A program made the translations under genes and the position numbers. DNA of 64,000 nt from Phycisphaerae bacterium. GTDB taxonomy: Bacteria > Planctomycetota > Phycisphaerae > Phycisphaerales > SM1A02. The stretch covers positions 1-64,000 of the forward strand of contig PBAY01000040.1 of the NCBI GenBank assembly GCA_002717655.1. Direction: 5' to 3'. The notes beneath the pieces were generated by a model, which searched no databases, had not been told where the DNA came from, and saw only the letters and a program-made list of their open reading frames with translations. Positions 8,819-17,602 of this stretch are shown here, in pieces (position 1 is the first letter of the stretch; each line of letters opens with the position of its first letter).

Positions 8819-10912
8819 TCATTCTGTCGCATCCGGGGCGGCGTCGGGGAACAGCTGCCGGAGCGCGGTCCCATGCGATCGAGAGGAGACTTCCTCGGCA
8901 AGTGCGGTGGTGAACTCATCCAGACCAACGGCTCCGAGATCCTTTTCAATGCCATGGGCTCGGACGCTGACCGTCTGGTTTTCCGCATCGCGAGGGCCAA
9001 CCACAAGCAGGTAGGGGATCTTCAATTCGGCTGCAGCACGAACCTTGCTGTTGAGCCGTTCATCGCGTGTATCGAGTTTGGCTCGCAGGTCATGTTCACG
9101 GAGTTTCGCTTCAACCGTACGGGCATAGTCCATGCTCTTTTCACTGACCGGAAGGACGCGTACCTGCTCAGGCGAAAGCCAGGCCGGAAAGGCGCCCGCA
9201 TAGTGTTCGATCAGGAAGCCAATGAATCGTTCCATGGAACCGAATGGTGCGCGGTGGATCATGACCGGTCGATGGGCGGCATTGTCCGCACCGATGTAAC
9301 TCAGATCGAATCGTTCGGGAAGGTTGTAGTCGACCTGAACGGTACCCAGCTGCCAGTCTCGCCCAATGGCATCTCTGACTACGAAGTCGATCTTCGGGCC
9401 ATAGAACGCTGCTTCACCTGGTTCGGATTCGAAGTCGACGCCCATCTTCTCCGCAGCCTCGACGCAGGCGGCTTCTGCCAACGCCCAGTTCTCCGGATCG
9501 CCCACATACTTGGCACTGTCAGGATCGCGCAGACCGACTCGCACGCGGTAGTTCTGCATGCCAAGCGTCTCGAAGATGACCTTGACCAGTTCGAGGCATC
9601 CCATGACTTCCTGTCCGATCTGATCCGGGGTGCAGAACAGATGCCCGTCATCCTGTGTGAAGCCTCTGACTCTGAGCATTCCGCTGAGTTCGCCGGACTG
9701 TTCGTGGCGGTAGACGGTTCCGAACTCGGCCAGACGCACGGGAAGATCACGATAGGACCGTTGTTCACTGGCGTAGATCCGGATGTGATGGGGGCAGTTC
9801 ATCGGCTTGAGCAGATAGCCCTCCACTTCTCCGGTTTCGAGTCGGTTGGCCAGTTCGCCGCAGGTACATCCTTCAGCAGCCAGCGTGGACAGCTGGTCAC
9901 GTTCGATGATGGGTGGGTACTGGCTGTCCTGGTAATACGGGAAGTGCCCTGAGGTGCGATAAAGCTCGAGTCGACCGATATGGGGTGTGAAGACCTGGTC
10001 ATACCCCTGTCGGCGGGTATGGGTGGAAATGAAGTCCTGCAGTTCCTGTCGAACGATGCTGCCAGCAGGCTTCCAGAGAACCAGACCCTGACCGACGGCA
10101 TCATCGATGGTGAAGAGTCCCAGTTGCTTGCCGATGACACGGTGATCGCGTTTGCGAGCTTCTTCAAGTTGATGAAGATGTCGCTTGAGCTGCTTGCGAT
10201 CCGTGAAGGCGGTTCCATACACACGAGCGAGCTGATCGGATTTTGAATCACCATGCCAGTAGCTGGCGGCGATATTCATGATCTTGAATGCGCCGATTCT
10301 TCCGGTGGCCGGGACGTGTGGGCCACGGCAGAGATCCTCCCAATTTTCACCCGGCGTACCGGTGGCATACCAGGAGAGTTCATCAGAGCCCGCATCAATG
10401 GCTCGCTGGGCATTGTCGATCTTGTATTTGCTTCCCTCCCCCTCGACCTTCTTCATCCCTTCGGTGACATCAAGGTTGTATCGAGTGAATGGTCGGTTTT
10501 CGGAAATGATCGACTTCATCTCTTCTTCAATGCGGCTGAAGTCATCGCTGCTGATCTTGACATCATCCGGCAGGTGCATGTCGTAGTAGAACCCGCCATC
10601 GACGGGAGGACCGTAGACCAGCTGGACACCGGGCCAGAGGCGTTCAATCGCTTCGGCCATGACATGTGCAGCACTGTGCCGGATCAGCCACAGCGCATCA
10701 TCACTTGATTCGGATTCACCCTTGCGAGCTGTGATGATGGCAATCGAGGCGTCCTCGGTGATCGAGTGCTGGAGGTCGACCAGTTCGCCATCTACCCGGG
10801 CGCCGATCGCGGACTGAGCAAGGCCAGGCCCTATTGATTCGGCGACCTGAGCCGGGGTGGTTGGCCCTTCATACTCACGGGCGGATCCGTCTGGCAGCGT
10901 GATGGTTGGCAT
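8819..10912 (-). CDS. thrS: Threonine--tRNA ligase
   Basis: 697 residues with the full ThrRS layout. A TGS domain comes first (about 1-60). The editing domain has R-H-S-A-A-H-V-M-A and E-D-L-C-R-G-P-H-V-P, which hydrolyse mischarged Ser-tRNA(Thr). The class II catalytic core and the anticodon-binding domain follow. The catalytic zinc ligands are the cysteine of M-N-C-P-H-H, the histidine of F-G-T-V-Y-R-H-E, and that of I-H-R-A. The core has an insertion before motif 2 that includes C-T-C-G-E-L-A-N-R relative to E. coli, and M-N-C-P-H-H replaces M-N-C-P-G-H. It lies upstream of infC, as in many bacteria. Confidence 0.97.
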   Translation of the reverse strand: MPTITLPDGSAREYEGPTTPAQVAESIGPGLAQSAIGARVDGELVDLQHSITEDASIAIITARKGESESSDDALWLIRHSAAHVMAEAIERLWPGVQLVYGPPVDGGFYYDMHLPDDVKISSDDFSRIEEEMKSIISENRPFTRYNLDVTEGMKKVEGEGSKYKIDNAQRAIDAGSDELSWYATGTPGENWEDLCRGPHVPATGRIGAFKIMNIAASYWHGDSKSDQLARVYGTAFTDRKQLKRHLHQLEEARKRDHRVIGKQLGLFTIDDAVGQGLVLWKPAGSIVRQELQDFISTHTRRQGYDQVFTPHIGRLELYRTSGHFPYYQDSQYPPIIERDQLSTLAAEGCTCGELANRLETGEVEGYLLKPMNCPHHIRIYASEQRSYRDLPVRLAEFGTVYRHEQSGELSGMLRVRGFTQDDGHLFCTPDQIGQEVMGCLELVKVIFETLGMQNYRVRVGLRDPDSAKYVGDPENWALAEAACVEAAEKMGVDFESEPGEAAFYGPKIDFVVRDAIGRDWQLGTVQVDYNLPERFDLSYIGADNAAHRPVMIHRAPFGSMERFIGFLIEHYAGAFPAWLSPEQVRVLPVSEKSMDYARTVEAKLREHDLRAKLDTRDERLNSKVRAAAELKIPYLLVVGPRDAENQTVSVRAHGIEKDLGAVGLDEFTTALAEEVSSRSHGTALRQLFPDAAPDATE

Positions 10913-10939
10913 GGTCTTGGCTCGTTGGGAATGGGAATG

Positions 10940-10968
10940 GGGGTATCAGAAGGCTCGCAGGATACCCC
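10940..10968 (-). promoter_or_regulatory. Stem-loop in the thrS leader
   Basis: The perfect 8-bp inverted repeat GGGGTATC/GATACCCC (10940-10947 and 10961-10968) ends about 28 bases upstream of the thrS start. ThrRS genes of other bacteria are autoregulated through leader structures, so this is a candidate operator; the function is inferred. There is no T tract. Confidence 0.4.
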
Positions 10969-11018
10969 GCAGAAGGCGGTCAGGACACTGCTTGGCTCTT
11001 TCTTTGCGGTCAGAAGGC
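10947..11018. repeat. Three copies of CAGAAGGC between thrS and nrdR
   Basis: The octamer CAGAAGGC occurs at 10947-10954, 10970-10977 and 11011-11018 in the 153-base divergent gap. The third copy is part of a CAGAA/TTCTG hairpin. It does not resemble the known NrdR box. It may be a binding site or leader structure. Confidence 0.4.
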
Positions 11019-11065
11019 GTTCTGGGCCGACATCACAGCAGGCCCCACACGCTTGGAGGTGAGTT

Positions 11066-11566
11066 GTGATCTGTCCCCGATGCAGTGTCGATGATGACAA
11101 GGTCATCGACAGCAGAGCTGCCGAAGATGGCTATGTCGTCCGTCGAAGACGAGTCTGCAATGCCTGTGGGCATCGATACACCACCTATGAGCGTCTGGAG
11201 CGTCGCCGTCGTCTGGTGGTGATCAAGAAAGATGAGGGTCGTGTTCCGTTTGATCGGGACAACATCATGCGTGGTCTTCAGGCGGCTTGCGGCAAGCGGC
11301 CTGTTTCCGAGGAAATCAAGGAAGAGATCGTTGATTCCATCGAGGCGGAACTCCATCGTGAATTCGATCGGGAAGTTCCCAGTCGGGAGATCGGAGAGCG
11401 TGTGGCAAACCGATTGCGGGAAATCGATGATATTGCCTATATCCGATACGCCAGTGAGTATCACAGCTTCCGCACGATTGATGAATTCGTGGAAGAAGTC
11501 ACAGACCTCAAGGGACGGACCCGTGATTCCAAGGGGCAGGATCGGTTGTTCGAGGAAGAAGCCTGA
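11066..11566 (+). CDS. nrdR: Transcriptional repressor NrdR
   Basis: 166 residues, the usual size. An N-terminal zinc ribbon (C-P-R-C...C-N-A-C-G-H-R-Y-T-T-Y-E, residues 3-34) binds DNA. The ATP-cone follows (V-I-K-K-D-E-G-R-V-P-F-D, then Y-I-R-Y-A-S-E-Y). The family senses ATP/dATP and represses ribonucleotide reductase genes. The start is a GTG at 11066 with a strong GGAGGTGA site just upstream. No ribonucleotide reductase gene is in the window. The gene is divergent from thrS. Confidence 0.96.
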   Translation: MICPRCSVDDDKVIDSRAAEDGYVVRRRRVCNACGHRYTTYERLERRRRLVVIKKDEGRVPFDRDNIMRGLQAACGKRPVSEEIKEEIVDSIEAELHREFDREVPSREIGERVANRLREIDDIAYIRYASEYHSFRTIDEFVEEVTDLKGRTRDSKGQDRLFEEEA

Positions 11567-11570
11567 TCGA

Positions 11571-12323
11571 CTACTTGGCCACGGCTTCAGCTTTCATCTC
11601 AGGCGTGATGTAGAGGATCCTGAGGCAGTTTTCGCACTGTGTGAGCGAGTCTGCGCCAGTCATCAACTGAACAACGATGTTGAAGGGCATGTTCAGGTTG
11701 CAGGAGCTGCAGGAGTATTCTCTGCGTCGCTTGTCGATTTCTTCAATCGGTGCCATCGCGTCGCCGTCAAAGTCATCGGCGCATTGGTCATAGGTGCTGA
11801 GGGCTGACGCGGGGATCACGCTTGCCTTGACATCTCGTTCAGTCTGGAGTTCTGCAACACGATCGGCAATTTCAGCCTCGCGTTCCTGCAGTTCCTTCTC
11901 GGCTGAATCCAGGACGGTCTGTCTTTCCTTCATTTCACTCTTCACCGCTTCCAGATCGACGTCAAGTGCCTCGATGTCCGAGAGCTCGTTGAGGATCAGA
12001 TCGTCGGTACCGGACTTGGTGCTTTTGAGTGTGTTGATTTCTTCCAGAACCGTGGAGTACTGCTTGGTATTGGCAGCGGAATTGAGATCTTCACGAAGCT
12101 TGGTCAGTCGTTCGTCAATGGCAGCGGTGTCGGTTTCATGGCCATTGATGGTGACCTGTCGCTGCTTGCGCCGCGTTTCAAGTTCTTCATGTCGCTGTTC
12201 AAGATCATTCATCTGTCGCTTCTGAGCGCGGCAGTAGATCTGTGCGGAGTCCACGCGTGACTTCAGTCCTCGTAGTTGTCGTTCAACGAGGTTCAGTTCC
12301 AGCAGGTCATCAATGAGAGTCAT
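11571..12323 (-). CDS. Coiled-coil protein with C-terminal C4 zinc ribbon (COG1579/DUF164 type)
   Basis: 250 residues. Residues of about 10 to 180 form a long charged coiled coil. The C-terminus has a zinc ribbon of two knuckles, C-S-S-C-N-L-N-M and C-E-N-C-L-R-I-L-Y. This layout is that of the widespread C4-type zinc-ribbon family of COG1579, whose function is not settled; a nucleic-acid or scaffold role has been suggested. It converges on nrdR with a 4-base gap. Its start at 12323 is the first ATG of the conserved sequence. Confidence 0.88.
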   Translation of the reverse strand: MTLIDDLLELNLVERQLRGLKSRVDSAQIYCRAQKRQMNDLEQRHEELETRRKQRQVTINGHETDTAAIDERLTKLREDLNSAANTKQYSTVLEEINTLKSTKSGTDDLILNELSDIEALDVDLEAVKSEMKERQTVLDSAEKELQEREAEIADRVAELQTERDVKASVIPASALSTYDQCADDFDGDAMAPIEEIDKRRREYSCSSCNLNMPFNIVVQLMTGADSLTQCENCLRILYITPEMKAEAVAK

Positions 12324-12432
12324 CGGAAAGTCACATCCTGTCAGCAGAGTTCATGGTCGCCTTCAGATCAGGCGGATCGCGTAATCCTCAGTGTACACCC
12401 ATCGAACCCCAGCAGGGCACAAGAGTTCGGCA

Positions 12433-13305
12433 TTAGGAACATCCTGCCAAAGGAGTCATGCGGATCAGCCACCAGGCCAGAGGAGCAGTCAGCAGCAGGG
12501 AATCGATCACATCCATCACGCCGCCGAGGCCCGGCAGCAGGGTTGATGAGTCCTTGACGCCCGCACCTCGCTTGAACAAGCTCATCGTGAGATCACCAGC
12601 CTGTCCAACGATTGCGAGCAATCCACCCATCGCCAGGACCCACCACCAGTCAATGGGTGAATCCCAGATACTGTTCAGAATGAGGGCGGCAAGCATTGAA
12701 GCGGCGATGCCTCCCATAAGACCTTCTACGGTCTTGCCGGGGCTCAGCCATGGAATCAGCTTGTGTCGTCCAATGGCGGTGCCGGTGAAGAAGGCGCCGA
12801 TATCGCAGCTTTTCACGATCAATGCTACGACACCGATCATCCAGACGGACGATTCGGCGCCGACAAGCAGCAGGAATCCACTGAGCATTCCCAGATAGAT
12901 CGAGGACAGCATGACGACCGCGGCCGAGGCAAAGACGCCCTGGACCTGCTGCCCACGACTGAACCAGAGCAGTGAGACCACAAGCATGATGGCGATCGTG
13001 GTCAATGGCAATGCAGCCGCAGTCTGCTCAGTTAGATCCGAGCTCGTGAGCCAGGTGGCCAGCATGACTGCGACGCATGCAGTTGCGTTGAGGCCTCGTG
13101 AAGTTCGTATGCCGCTGGCTTCAGCGATGACACAGAGTTCTCTGGCTCCAAGTGCGACCATGATGCTGCCGAGAATCGCCAGAAGAAGGCCCTGTGGGAG
13201 CTGCCAGTCGCCGATCATCACAGGCCCCATGGATTCATCGAGCCAGAGGACTCCGATGATCAGGAGGATCGCGGTGAATCCAGTGAGCAGGCGATGGATC
13301 AGCAC
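12433..13305 (-). CDS. cdsA: Phosphatidate cytidylyltransferase
   Basis: 290 residues with about eight membrane spans. The protein makes CDP-diacylglycerol from phosphatidic acid and CTP, the branch point of phospholipid synthesis. The C-terminal CdsA signature is present: G-D-L-T-M-S-L-F-K-R-G-A-G-V-K-D-S-S, then L-P-G-L-G-G-V-M-D-V-I-D-S. In many CdsA proteins this reads L-P-G-H-G-G...D-R-x-D-S, so the histidine and arginine are replaced here. The gene starts 1 base after the rhodanese stop, so the two are an operon. Confidence 0.92.
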   Translation of the reverse strand: MLIHRLLTGFTAILLIIGVLWLDESMGPVMIGDWQLPQGLLLAILGSIMVALGARELCVIAEASGIRTSRGLNATACVAVMLATWLTSSDLTEQTAAALPLTTIAIMLVVSLLWFSRGQQVQGVFASAAVVMLSSIYLGMLSGFLLLVGAESSVWMIGVVALIVKSCDIGAFFTGTAIGRHKLIPWLSPGKTVEGLMGGIAASMLAALILNSIWDSPIDWWWVLAMGGLLAIVGQAGDLTMSLFKRGAGVKDSSTLLPGLGGVMDVIDSLLLTAPLAWWLIRMTPLAGCS

Positions 13306-13306
13306 G

Positions 13307-13675
13307 TCAGCTCTTGCCTTCCAGATTCAGTTGGTCCCAGGCTTCAATGCCGCCTGCCATGGATCTCACATGCGGGTAGCCGGTCATGCTGAGAAACTTC
13401 GCGACAATGGCGGAGCGACGGCCTGTTCGACAGTAGATGACGATCGCACGATCCCGATCGGGTTCAAGTTCACTGAGACGTGTACTCATTTCCTGAAGCG
13501 GCAGGCAGGTTGCGCCATTGATTCGGCCTGCTTCCCATTCCTCGTGTGATCGGCAATCCATCAAGAGGAAATCTTCGCCTGACTGCAGCAATTGGCAGAC
13601 CTGCTGAGGTGACACTTCCCAATTGGAATTGTCAAAGTCGACCAGATGCTCTTGATCATTGGGCTGTACGTTCAT
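13307..13675 (-). CDS. Rhodanese-like sulfurtransferase domain protein
   Basis: 122 residues, a single rhodanese domain. The active-site loop is Y-C-R-T-G-R-R-S with the persulfide-carrying cysteine, and the conserved D-C-R-S-H-E-E-W and A-G-G-I-E-A-W motifs flank it. Single-domain rhodaneses move sulfane sulfur, but the acceptor here is unknown. It has no export signal, so it is cytoplasmic. Confidence 0.93.
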   Translation of the reverse strand: MNVQPNDQEHLVDFDNSNWEVSPQQVCQLLQSGEDFLLMDCRSHEEWEAGRINGATCLPLQEMSTRLSELEPDRDRAIVIYCRTGRRSAIVAKFLSMTGYPHVRSMAGGIEAWDQLNLEGKS

Positions 13676-13716
13676 GTTGACTCATCGTACCTCATCCCAG
13701 ACTCTTGTCTGGTCTT

Positions 13717-14415
13717 TCAGGGCTCTGAATCACCTTCAACTTCACGGATGGCCATGTTGATCACTTCAGCCTCGAATCCGCGTCTGGCAAGGCGTCCCCA
13801 CAAGCGACGATGGCGGGTCTGTGGATCGCAGGATCGCAGTGATCGCATTGCTTGTCTGGCCAGTTTCACGGCTGCTTCAAGAGGATCGCCTGCGGCTTCC
13901 TTTGCAGCTTTTGCAGCAGTTGCGGGTTCAATTCCGCGTTGTCGCAGCTTTGACTCCAGATAACGGGTCGAGGCGGGACGTTGTCTCGCAAGTGAAGCTG
14001 CGGCACTTGTTGCATATTCCTCATCGTTCAGCAGCCCTGCATGTTCCAGTCTGGCAATGACACGTTCAATCACGTTCGCATGATGGCGACGACGCCTGAG
14101 GCCATCCTGAATCTCGCGGGTACTTCTTGCCTTTCGTGAAAGCCGCAGCATGGCTGATCGCCAGGCGAGTCGAAACTCGTGATTGCAGGCAATGGCCTCC
14201 GCGAGTTCCGGGGTAAGTTCAAGTTCCGGGCGAAGCCCCAGGTCCGCGATGTCGGACTCCAGAAGCATGGCGACTCGTTTGCGTCCAATGATGATGCCAC
14301 GTGAGTCCTGGTCCCGGGGAACCGCGCGAAGTGCGGTGATCGTGCCATGGTCGGGAACTTCGGGGCGGATAACCCGAGGCTTGCGGGAACGAGCGGATTG
14401 TTGAAAGCTGCTCAT
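13717..14415 (-). CDS. recX: RecX-like regulatory protein
   Basis: 232 residues. The C-terminal two thirds is RecX-like: A-M-L-R-L-S-R-K-A-R-S-T-R-E-I, a helical repeat L-L-N-D-E-E-Y-A-T, and later R-L-A-R-R-G-F. RecX binds RecA filaments and modulates recombination. The first 70 or so residues form a beta-rich extension seen in longer RecX proteins. I chose the ATG at 14415 because it overlaps the TPR gene's stop as ATGA; a start at 14430 is possible. recA is not in the window. Confidence 0.85.
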   Translation of the reverse strand: MSSFQQSARSRKPRVIRPEVPDHGTITALRAVPRDQDSRGIIIGRKRVAMLLESDIADLGLRPELELTPELAEAIACNHEFRLAWRSAMLRLSRKARSTREIQDGLRRRRHHANVIERVIARLEHAGLLNDEEYATSAAASLARQRPASTRYLESKLRQRGIEPATAAKAAKEAAGDPLEAAVKLARQAMRSLRSCDPQTRHRRLWGRLARRGFEAEVINMAIREVEGDSEP

Positions 14416-14726
14416 GAAGCCACTTCGCAAAGGAGTGCGGCAATTTCTCCTTCAGCATGAACATCGCCACTTGTTCTGGCATGTTCAAGGCCGGTGGCCA
14501 ACGTACGAGCCGCCTCATCCATCTGGCCGGCATCTATCAGACAACGTGCCTTGTGGTAGTAGGCGTAGCAGTAGTCCGGGTCGATTTCAGTCGTCATGTC
14601 GAAATGTGCGATGGCCCGCTCATGCTGGCCTGCCTTGGCATACTCCATGGCAATTCCATAGAGGCAGAAGGTGTCATCAGGCTGGGATTCCAGCAGATTT
14701 CGCAATTGGTTGATTCGATCTGTCAT
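14412..14726 (-). CDS. Small TPR protein
   Basis: 104 residues with two tetratricopeptide repeats. The first spans D-T-F-C-L-Y-G-I-A-M-E-Y-A-K-A-G and the second C-Y-A-Y-Y-H-K-A-R-C-L-I-D-A-G. There is no signal peptide. TPRs mediate protein contacts. Its stop overlaps the recX start (ATGA), so the two are coupled; whether the products work together is unknown. Confidence 0.85.
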   Translation of the reverse strand: MTDRINQLRNLLESQPDDTFCLYGIAMEYAKAGQHERAIAHFDMTTEIDPDYCYAYYHKARCLIDAGQMDEAARTLATGLEHARTSGDVHAEGEIAALLCEVAS

Positions 14727-14777
14727 GGCGGCGAGTCTCCCGAGTACAGAAAGCGGCTGGACAGGTATCCTGTCGAA

Positions 14778-16355
14778 ATGAGATATTCATCCTGTCGAGC
14801 ATCCACCATCGTACCCCTCGGCATCATTCTTTTGGCGTGTTGTGGGCTTAGTTTCACATCAGGTTGTGTGAACTACGAGGTAAAGCAGCGGCCTCGGCCA
14901 TCCACCAACCATCTTGAGCTTCGGCATCAGGTCCTCGGTACCGCGCATGCCACGGTGTTTGATGAGGAGACGTGGTACGTCCTTCAGGGCTGCAGCCTGC
15001 TCATTCTGGATCCAGCAACCGGTCGAGTCATCAATCAGCTCAATCTTGATGATGCTGGAGGCAGTGGTCCTGCAGTGGATCCACTGGTCGAGCCAGGGGT
15101 GATCCATGTCGTTCTGAAGGACACTGATGTCGTGGTGCTTGATCGCACTGATCCATTGCGGCCTTTCATTGAACGCAGGACAACGGCGGCTGAACTGGGT
15201 ATTCAGCCAAGGGCCTTGAACAGAGGTCGAGTTGGGCCGATCGTCAGCGGGATTGGTGGAGCGGTGCAGCTTCCCCATGGGCATCGCCTGATTGATCATG
15301 AGGGTGAGGTGACTTCGGTCATCGATAACGATCAAGTTTCGATCTACACCATGGGGCGACGGGTCTACCGCCAGGGGAATGATGAGTATGTTGGTTCCGC
15401 CACCAGACTGGCTCAGTTACCGGAGTCTGACGAGCAGACGGGACCTTCTCCTGCAGGGATTGTTCTTCCGGAAGGATCGATGTTCTTTATCCGCAATGAG
15501 TCGACTGGCGGTCTCGCTGGATTTGCCTGCATGCAGGGAGGGCTTCTGAGAGAAGTGGATTCCACCAGAACGACCGAAGCATTCCGAGGTGGCGTTCGCC
15601 AGCTGCGAATGCGAGGAGACAGGGTGTTGATCGCCGGTTCTCGAAGCGTCCATCTCTATCGCCTGAGTTCTAGCGGTGAATTGATTGATCTCTGGTCTCA
15701 GGAGATTCCTGGTGCAAGGAGTGTCGACTTCATCGATGATCGGGACATCGTCGTAGTTGGTGAGTTCGGCTGTATCCGCTATCGAACAGATCGTGTCAGC
15801 GGGAATGTCGTGGCACGTCAGGATGCACCCGGAGGATTGGTGCAGGCGATTTCAGATGGTCGCCGAATCATGGCGACAGGTGTTGATGGGACCTGGGAAT
15901 ACCAGATCGGTCATGAGGCAGAGCTGGTTGAGGTTCCAATGCAGGTCTATCCGCCTCCTGCTCGTCAGGCAGCTGTTCTTGGATGGAAGGTGAAGATCTC
16001 TTCAGATGGCCGTCATGCGGACATACAAAACAAGATTGGAAGCAGTCTTCTTCCTGCGCCAATTGGCTCCAGATTCATCACCGTTGCCAGTGGTGATGGG
16101 ACATTCTGGCTGGGTCATGAGAACGGTGTCATGATGATCAAGCCTCCCTCGAATCTGCCCATGATTCCAGTGGGGTGGGAGGAACTGTCTCCTGAGGAAA
16201 AATCCGCCAGTGGTTATTCGCCTCTGGAAGGAATTCAGAAGCTGACCATACACATTGATGGTCCGGTGATCTTTCTTCAGCCTCTGGATCTGGGTGGAGG
16301 CGTTGGCTATGCCTCAGGCAATGGTGGATTCGGTGTGGTGCGTGAAGTCTTCTGA
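14778..16355 (+). CDS. Lipoprotein with beta-propeller-like repeats, function unknown
   Basis: 525 residues from the ATG at 14778. The N-terminus is a signal with F-T-S-G-C, a lipobox. The rest alternates beta strands with D-P-A-T-G-R-V and I-D-D-R-D-I-V-V-V-G-E-F-like segments, which suggests a beta-propeller of PQQ or WD type, but the repeats are too divergent to assign a blade number. The frame stays open to 14457, but those extra residues have no signal or homology character. No strong ribosome binding site is visible. It is divergent from the TPR gene. Confidence 0.65.
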   Translation: MRYSSCRASTIVPLGIILLACCGLSFTSGCVNYEVKQRPRPSTNHLELRHQVLGTAHATVFDEETWYVLQGCSLLILDPATGRVINQLNLDDAGGSGPAVDPLVEPGVIHVVLKDTDVVVLDRTDPLRPFIERRTTAAELGIQPRALNRGRVGPIVSGIGGAVQLPHGHRLIDHEGEVTSVIDNDQVSIYTMGRRVYRQGNDEYVGSATRLAQLPESDEQTGPSPAGIVLPEGSMFFIRNESTGGLAGFACMQGGLLREVDSTRTTEAFRGGVRQLRMRGDRVLIAGSRSVHLYRLSSSGELIDLWSQEIPGARSVDFIDDRDIVVVGEFGCIRYRTDRVSGNVVARQDAPGGLVQAISDGRRIMATGVDGTWEYQIGHEAELVEVPMQVYPPPARQAAVLGWKVKISSDGRHADIQNKIGSSLLPAPIGSRFITVASGDGTFWLGHENGVMMIKPPSNLPMIPVGWEELSPEEKSASGYSPLEGIQKLTIHIDGPVIFLQPLDLGGGVGYASGNGGFGVVREVF

Positions 16356-16364
16356 TCAAATGCT

Positions 16365-17045
16365 TCAGCAATATTCGCAATCGCAATAGCCTCGGCAGAT
16401 CGAGGACTCCCGGCAAAGTGCATGCCTGGCCTTGCATATCTTTCGTCCATGCGCAATGAGCAGATGGCTCAGTTGTGTCCACTTGGGTCGGGGGAACAAG
16501 GCCATGAGATCGCGTTCGATCTTGTCCGGGGTCTTGTTGGCAGTCAGGCCCAGTCTGGTCGCCAGACGTGAAACGTGCGTATCGACGACGACTCCGACAT
16601 TGATGTTGAATGCGTTGCCGAGTACGACATTGGCGGTTTTTCTTGCAACCCCTCGAAGTGACAGCAGGTCATCCATGGTTTCGGGTACTTGCCCGTCATA
16701 GGCTTCCATCACACGAGTCATCGCTTCGACGATAGCTTTTGACTTGTTGCGATAGAGCCCGATGGAGTTGATCCAGGGTTGGAGATCCTCCGGTGTGACC
16801 GCGGCATAGTCCGCAGGTCCTGGGAAGCGGCGGAACAGTTCCGGTGTTGCCTTGTTCACGCCGACATCGGTCGACTGAGCGGAAAGAATCGTTGCGATCA
16901 ACAGTTCGTGGGGACTTGAGTAGTCAAGGGCGCAGGTGGCGTCGGGATAGGCCTGTTCCAGTGCGGCGTAGATTCGGCTGGCCCGTCGTTTCTCCGCGAC
17001 GGTCTTGTCTGGCAGTTTGAAGCCGGCTTTGCTGGTGGCACTCAT
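16365..17045 (-). CDS. nth: Endonuclease III-like DNA glycosylase
   Basis: 226 residues. The helix-hairpin-helix is L-R-G-V-A-R-K-T-A-N-V-V-L with the catalytic lysine, and the catalytic aspartate is in V-D-T-H-V-S-R-L-A-T-R-L-G-L. The family removes oxidised pyrimidines and cleaves abasic sites in DNA repair. The C-terminus has six cysteines in C-x6-C-x5-C-x3-C-x-C-x2-C, instead of the C-x6-C-x2-C-x5-C that holds the iron-sulfur cluster in E. coli. The start is the ATG at 17045, which overlaps the stop of the upstream membrane gene as ATGA. Confidence 0.92.
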   Translation of the reverse strand: MSATSKAGFKLPDKTVAEKRRASRIYAALEQAYPDATCALDYSSPHELLIATILSAQSTDVGVNKATPELFRRFPGPADYAAVTPEDLQPWINSIGLYRNKSKAIVEAMTRVMEAYDGQVPETMDDLLSLRGVARKTANVVLGNAFNINVGVVVDTHVSRLATRLGLTANKTPDKIERDLMALFPRPKWTQLSHLLIAHGRKICKARHALCRESSICRGYCDCEYC

Positions 17046-17602
17046 CCGCCTTTGCTCCTTGGGCAGGCCATGGCCCCCATGCAGGCCAGTGAAATCAGCA
17101 GAAGAAGTCCGACCAAGCTCCATAGGTTTTCCGCCAGTACATGCCAGCGATCAAACGCCGTGTAGGTCGTCTGGATTTGTTCAGGATCGCCTGCTCTTGC
17201 AGCTGTTCGATAGATTTCAAGCTCGGCGTTCATGGTCGGATTGAGCCACAGGTATCGGCTCACGAAGATCGCGGTCGCTGTCAGAACAGCAAGGGTGCTG
17301 ATCCAGCTCAGAATGTTTCGATGAGCCTGTGGATTCGCAATCCGTTGCGTCACGATGATCGCAATGAGAAGTGGGGCAAGGATCCACTGCAGAAGATCGG
17401 CCATCTGAAAGCCGGGACCGGTGATCAGGCCAGCGACAATTCGAGATCTGGTGGTCTGATCGATCAGGTCATATTCGGCAACCATTGGTTCAAGTTCTGG
17501 AACGGTCTTGAAGGTCAGGATTGCCGAGAATCCAGCAGCCACGATGACTGAAAGCCACAGGGCGTTGACCACGATGCCCATGGAGGAAAGTGATCTTGTC
17601 AT
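17042..17602 (-). CDS. Four-span membrane protein, DUF4149-like
   Basis: 186 residues with four hydrophobic helices (about residues 9-31, 67-88, 98-120 and 158-182). The segment A-F-D-R-W-H-V-L-A-E-N-L-W before the last helix resembles DUF4149 proteins, but this is a weak family guess. The ATG at 17602 overlaps the moaE stop as ATGA, so moaE, this gene and nth form one transcription unit. Confidence 0.75.
   Translation of the reverse strand: MTRSLSSMGIVVNALWLSVIVAAGFSAILTFKTVPELEPMVAEYDLIDQTTRSRIVAGLITGPGFQMADLLQWILAPLLIAIIVTQRIANPQAHRNILSWISTLAVLTATAIFVSRYLWLNPTMNAELEIYRTAARAGDPEQIQTTYTAFDRWHVLAENLWSLVGLLLLISLACMGAMACPRSKGG

Noticed and set aside
8795-9952. Open frame of 385 residues antisense to thrS
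   Set aside because: It mirrors the codon pattern of thrS, has no motif and no ribosome binding site. Antisense frames of this length are common here because of codon bias.
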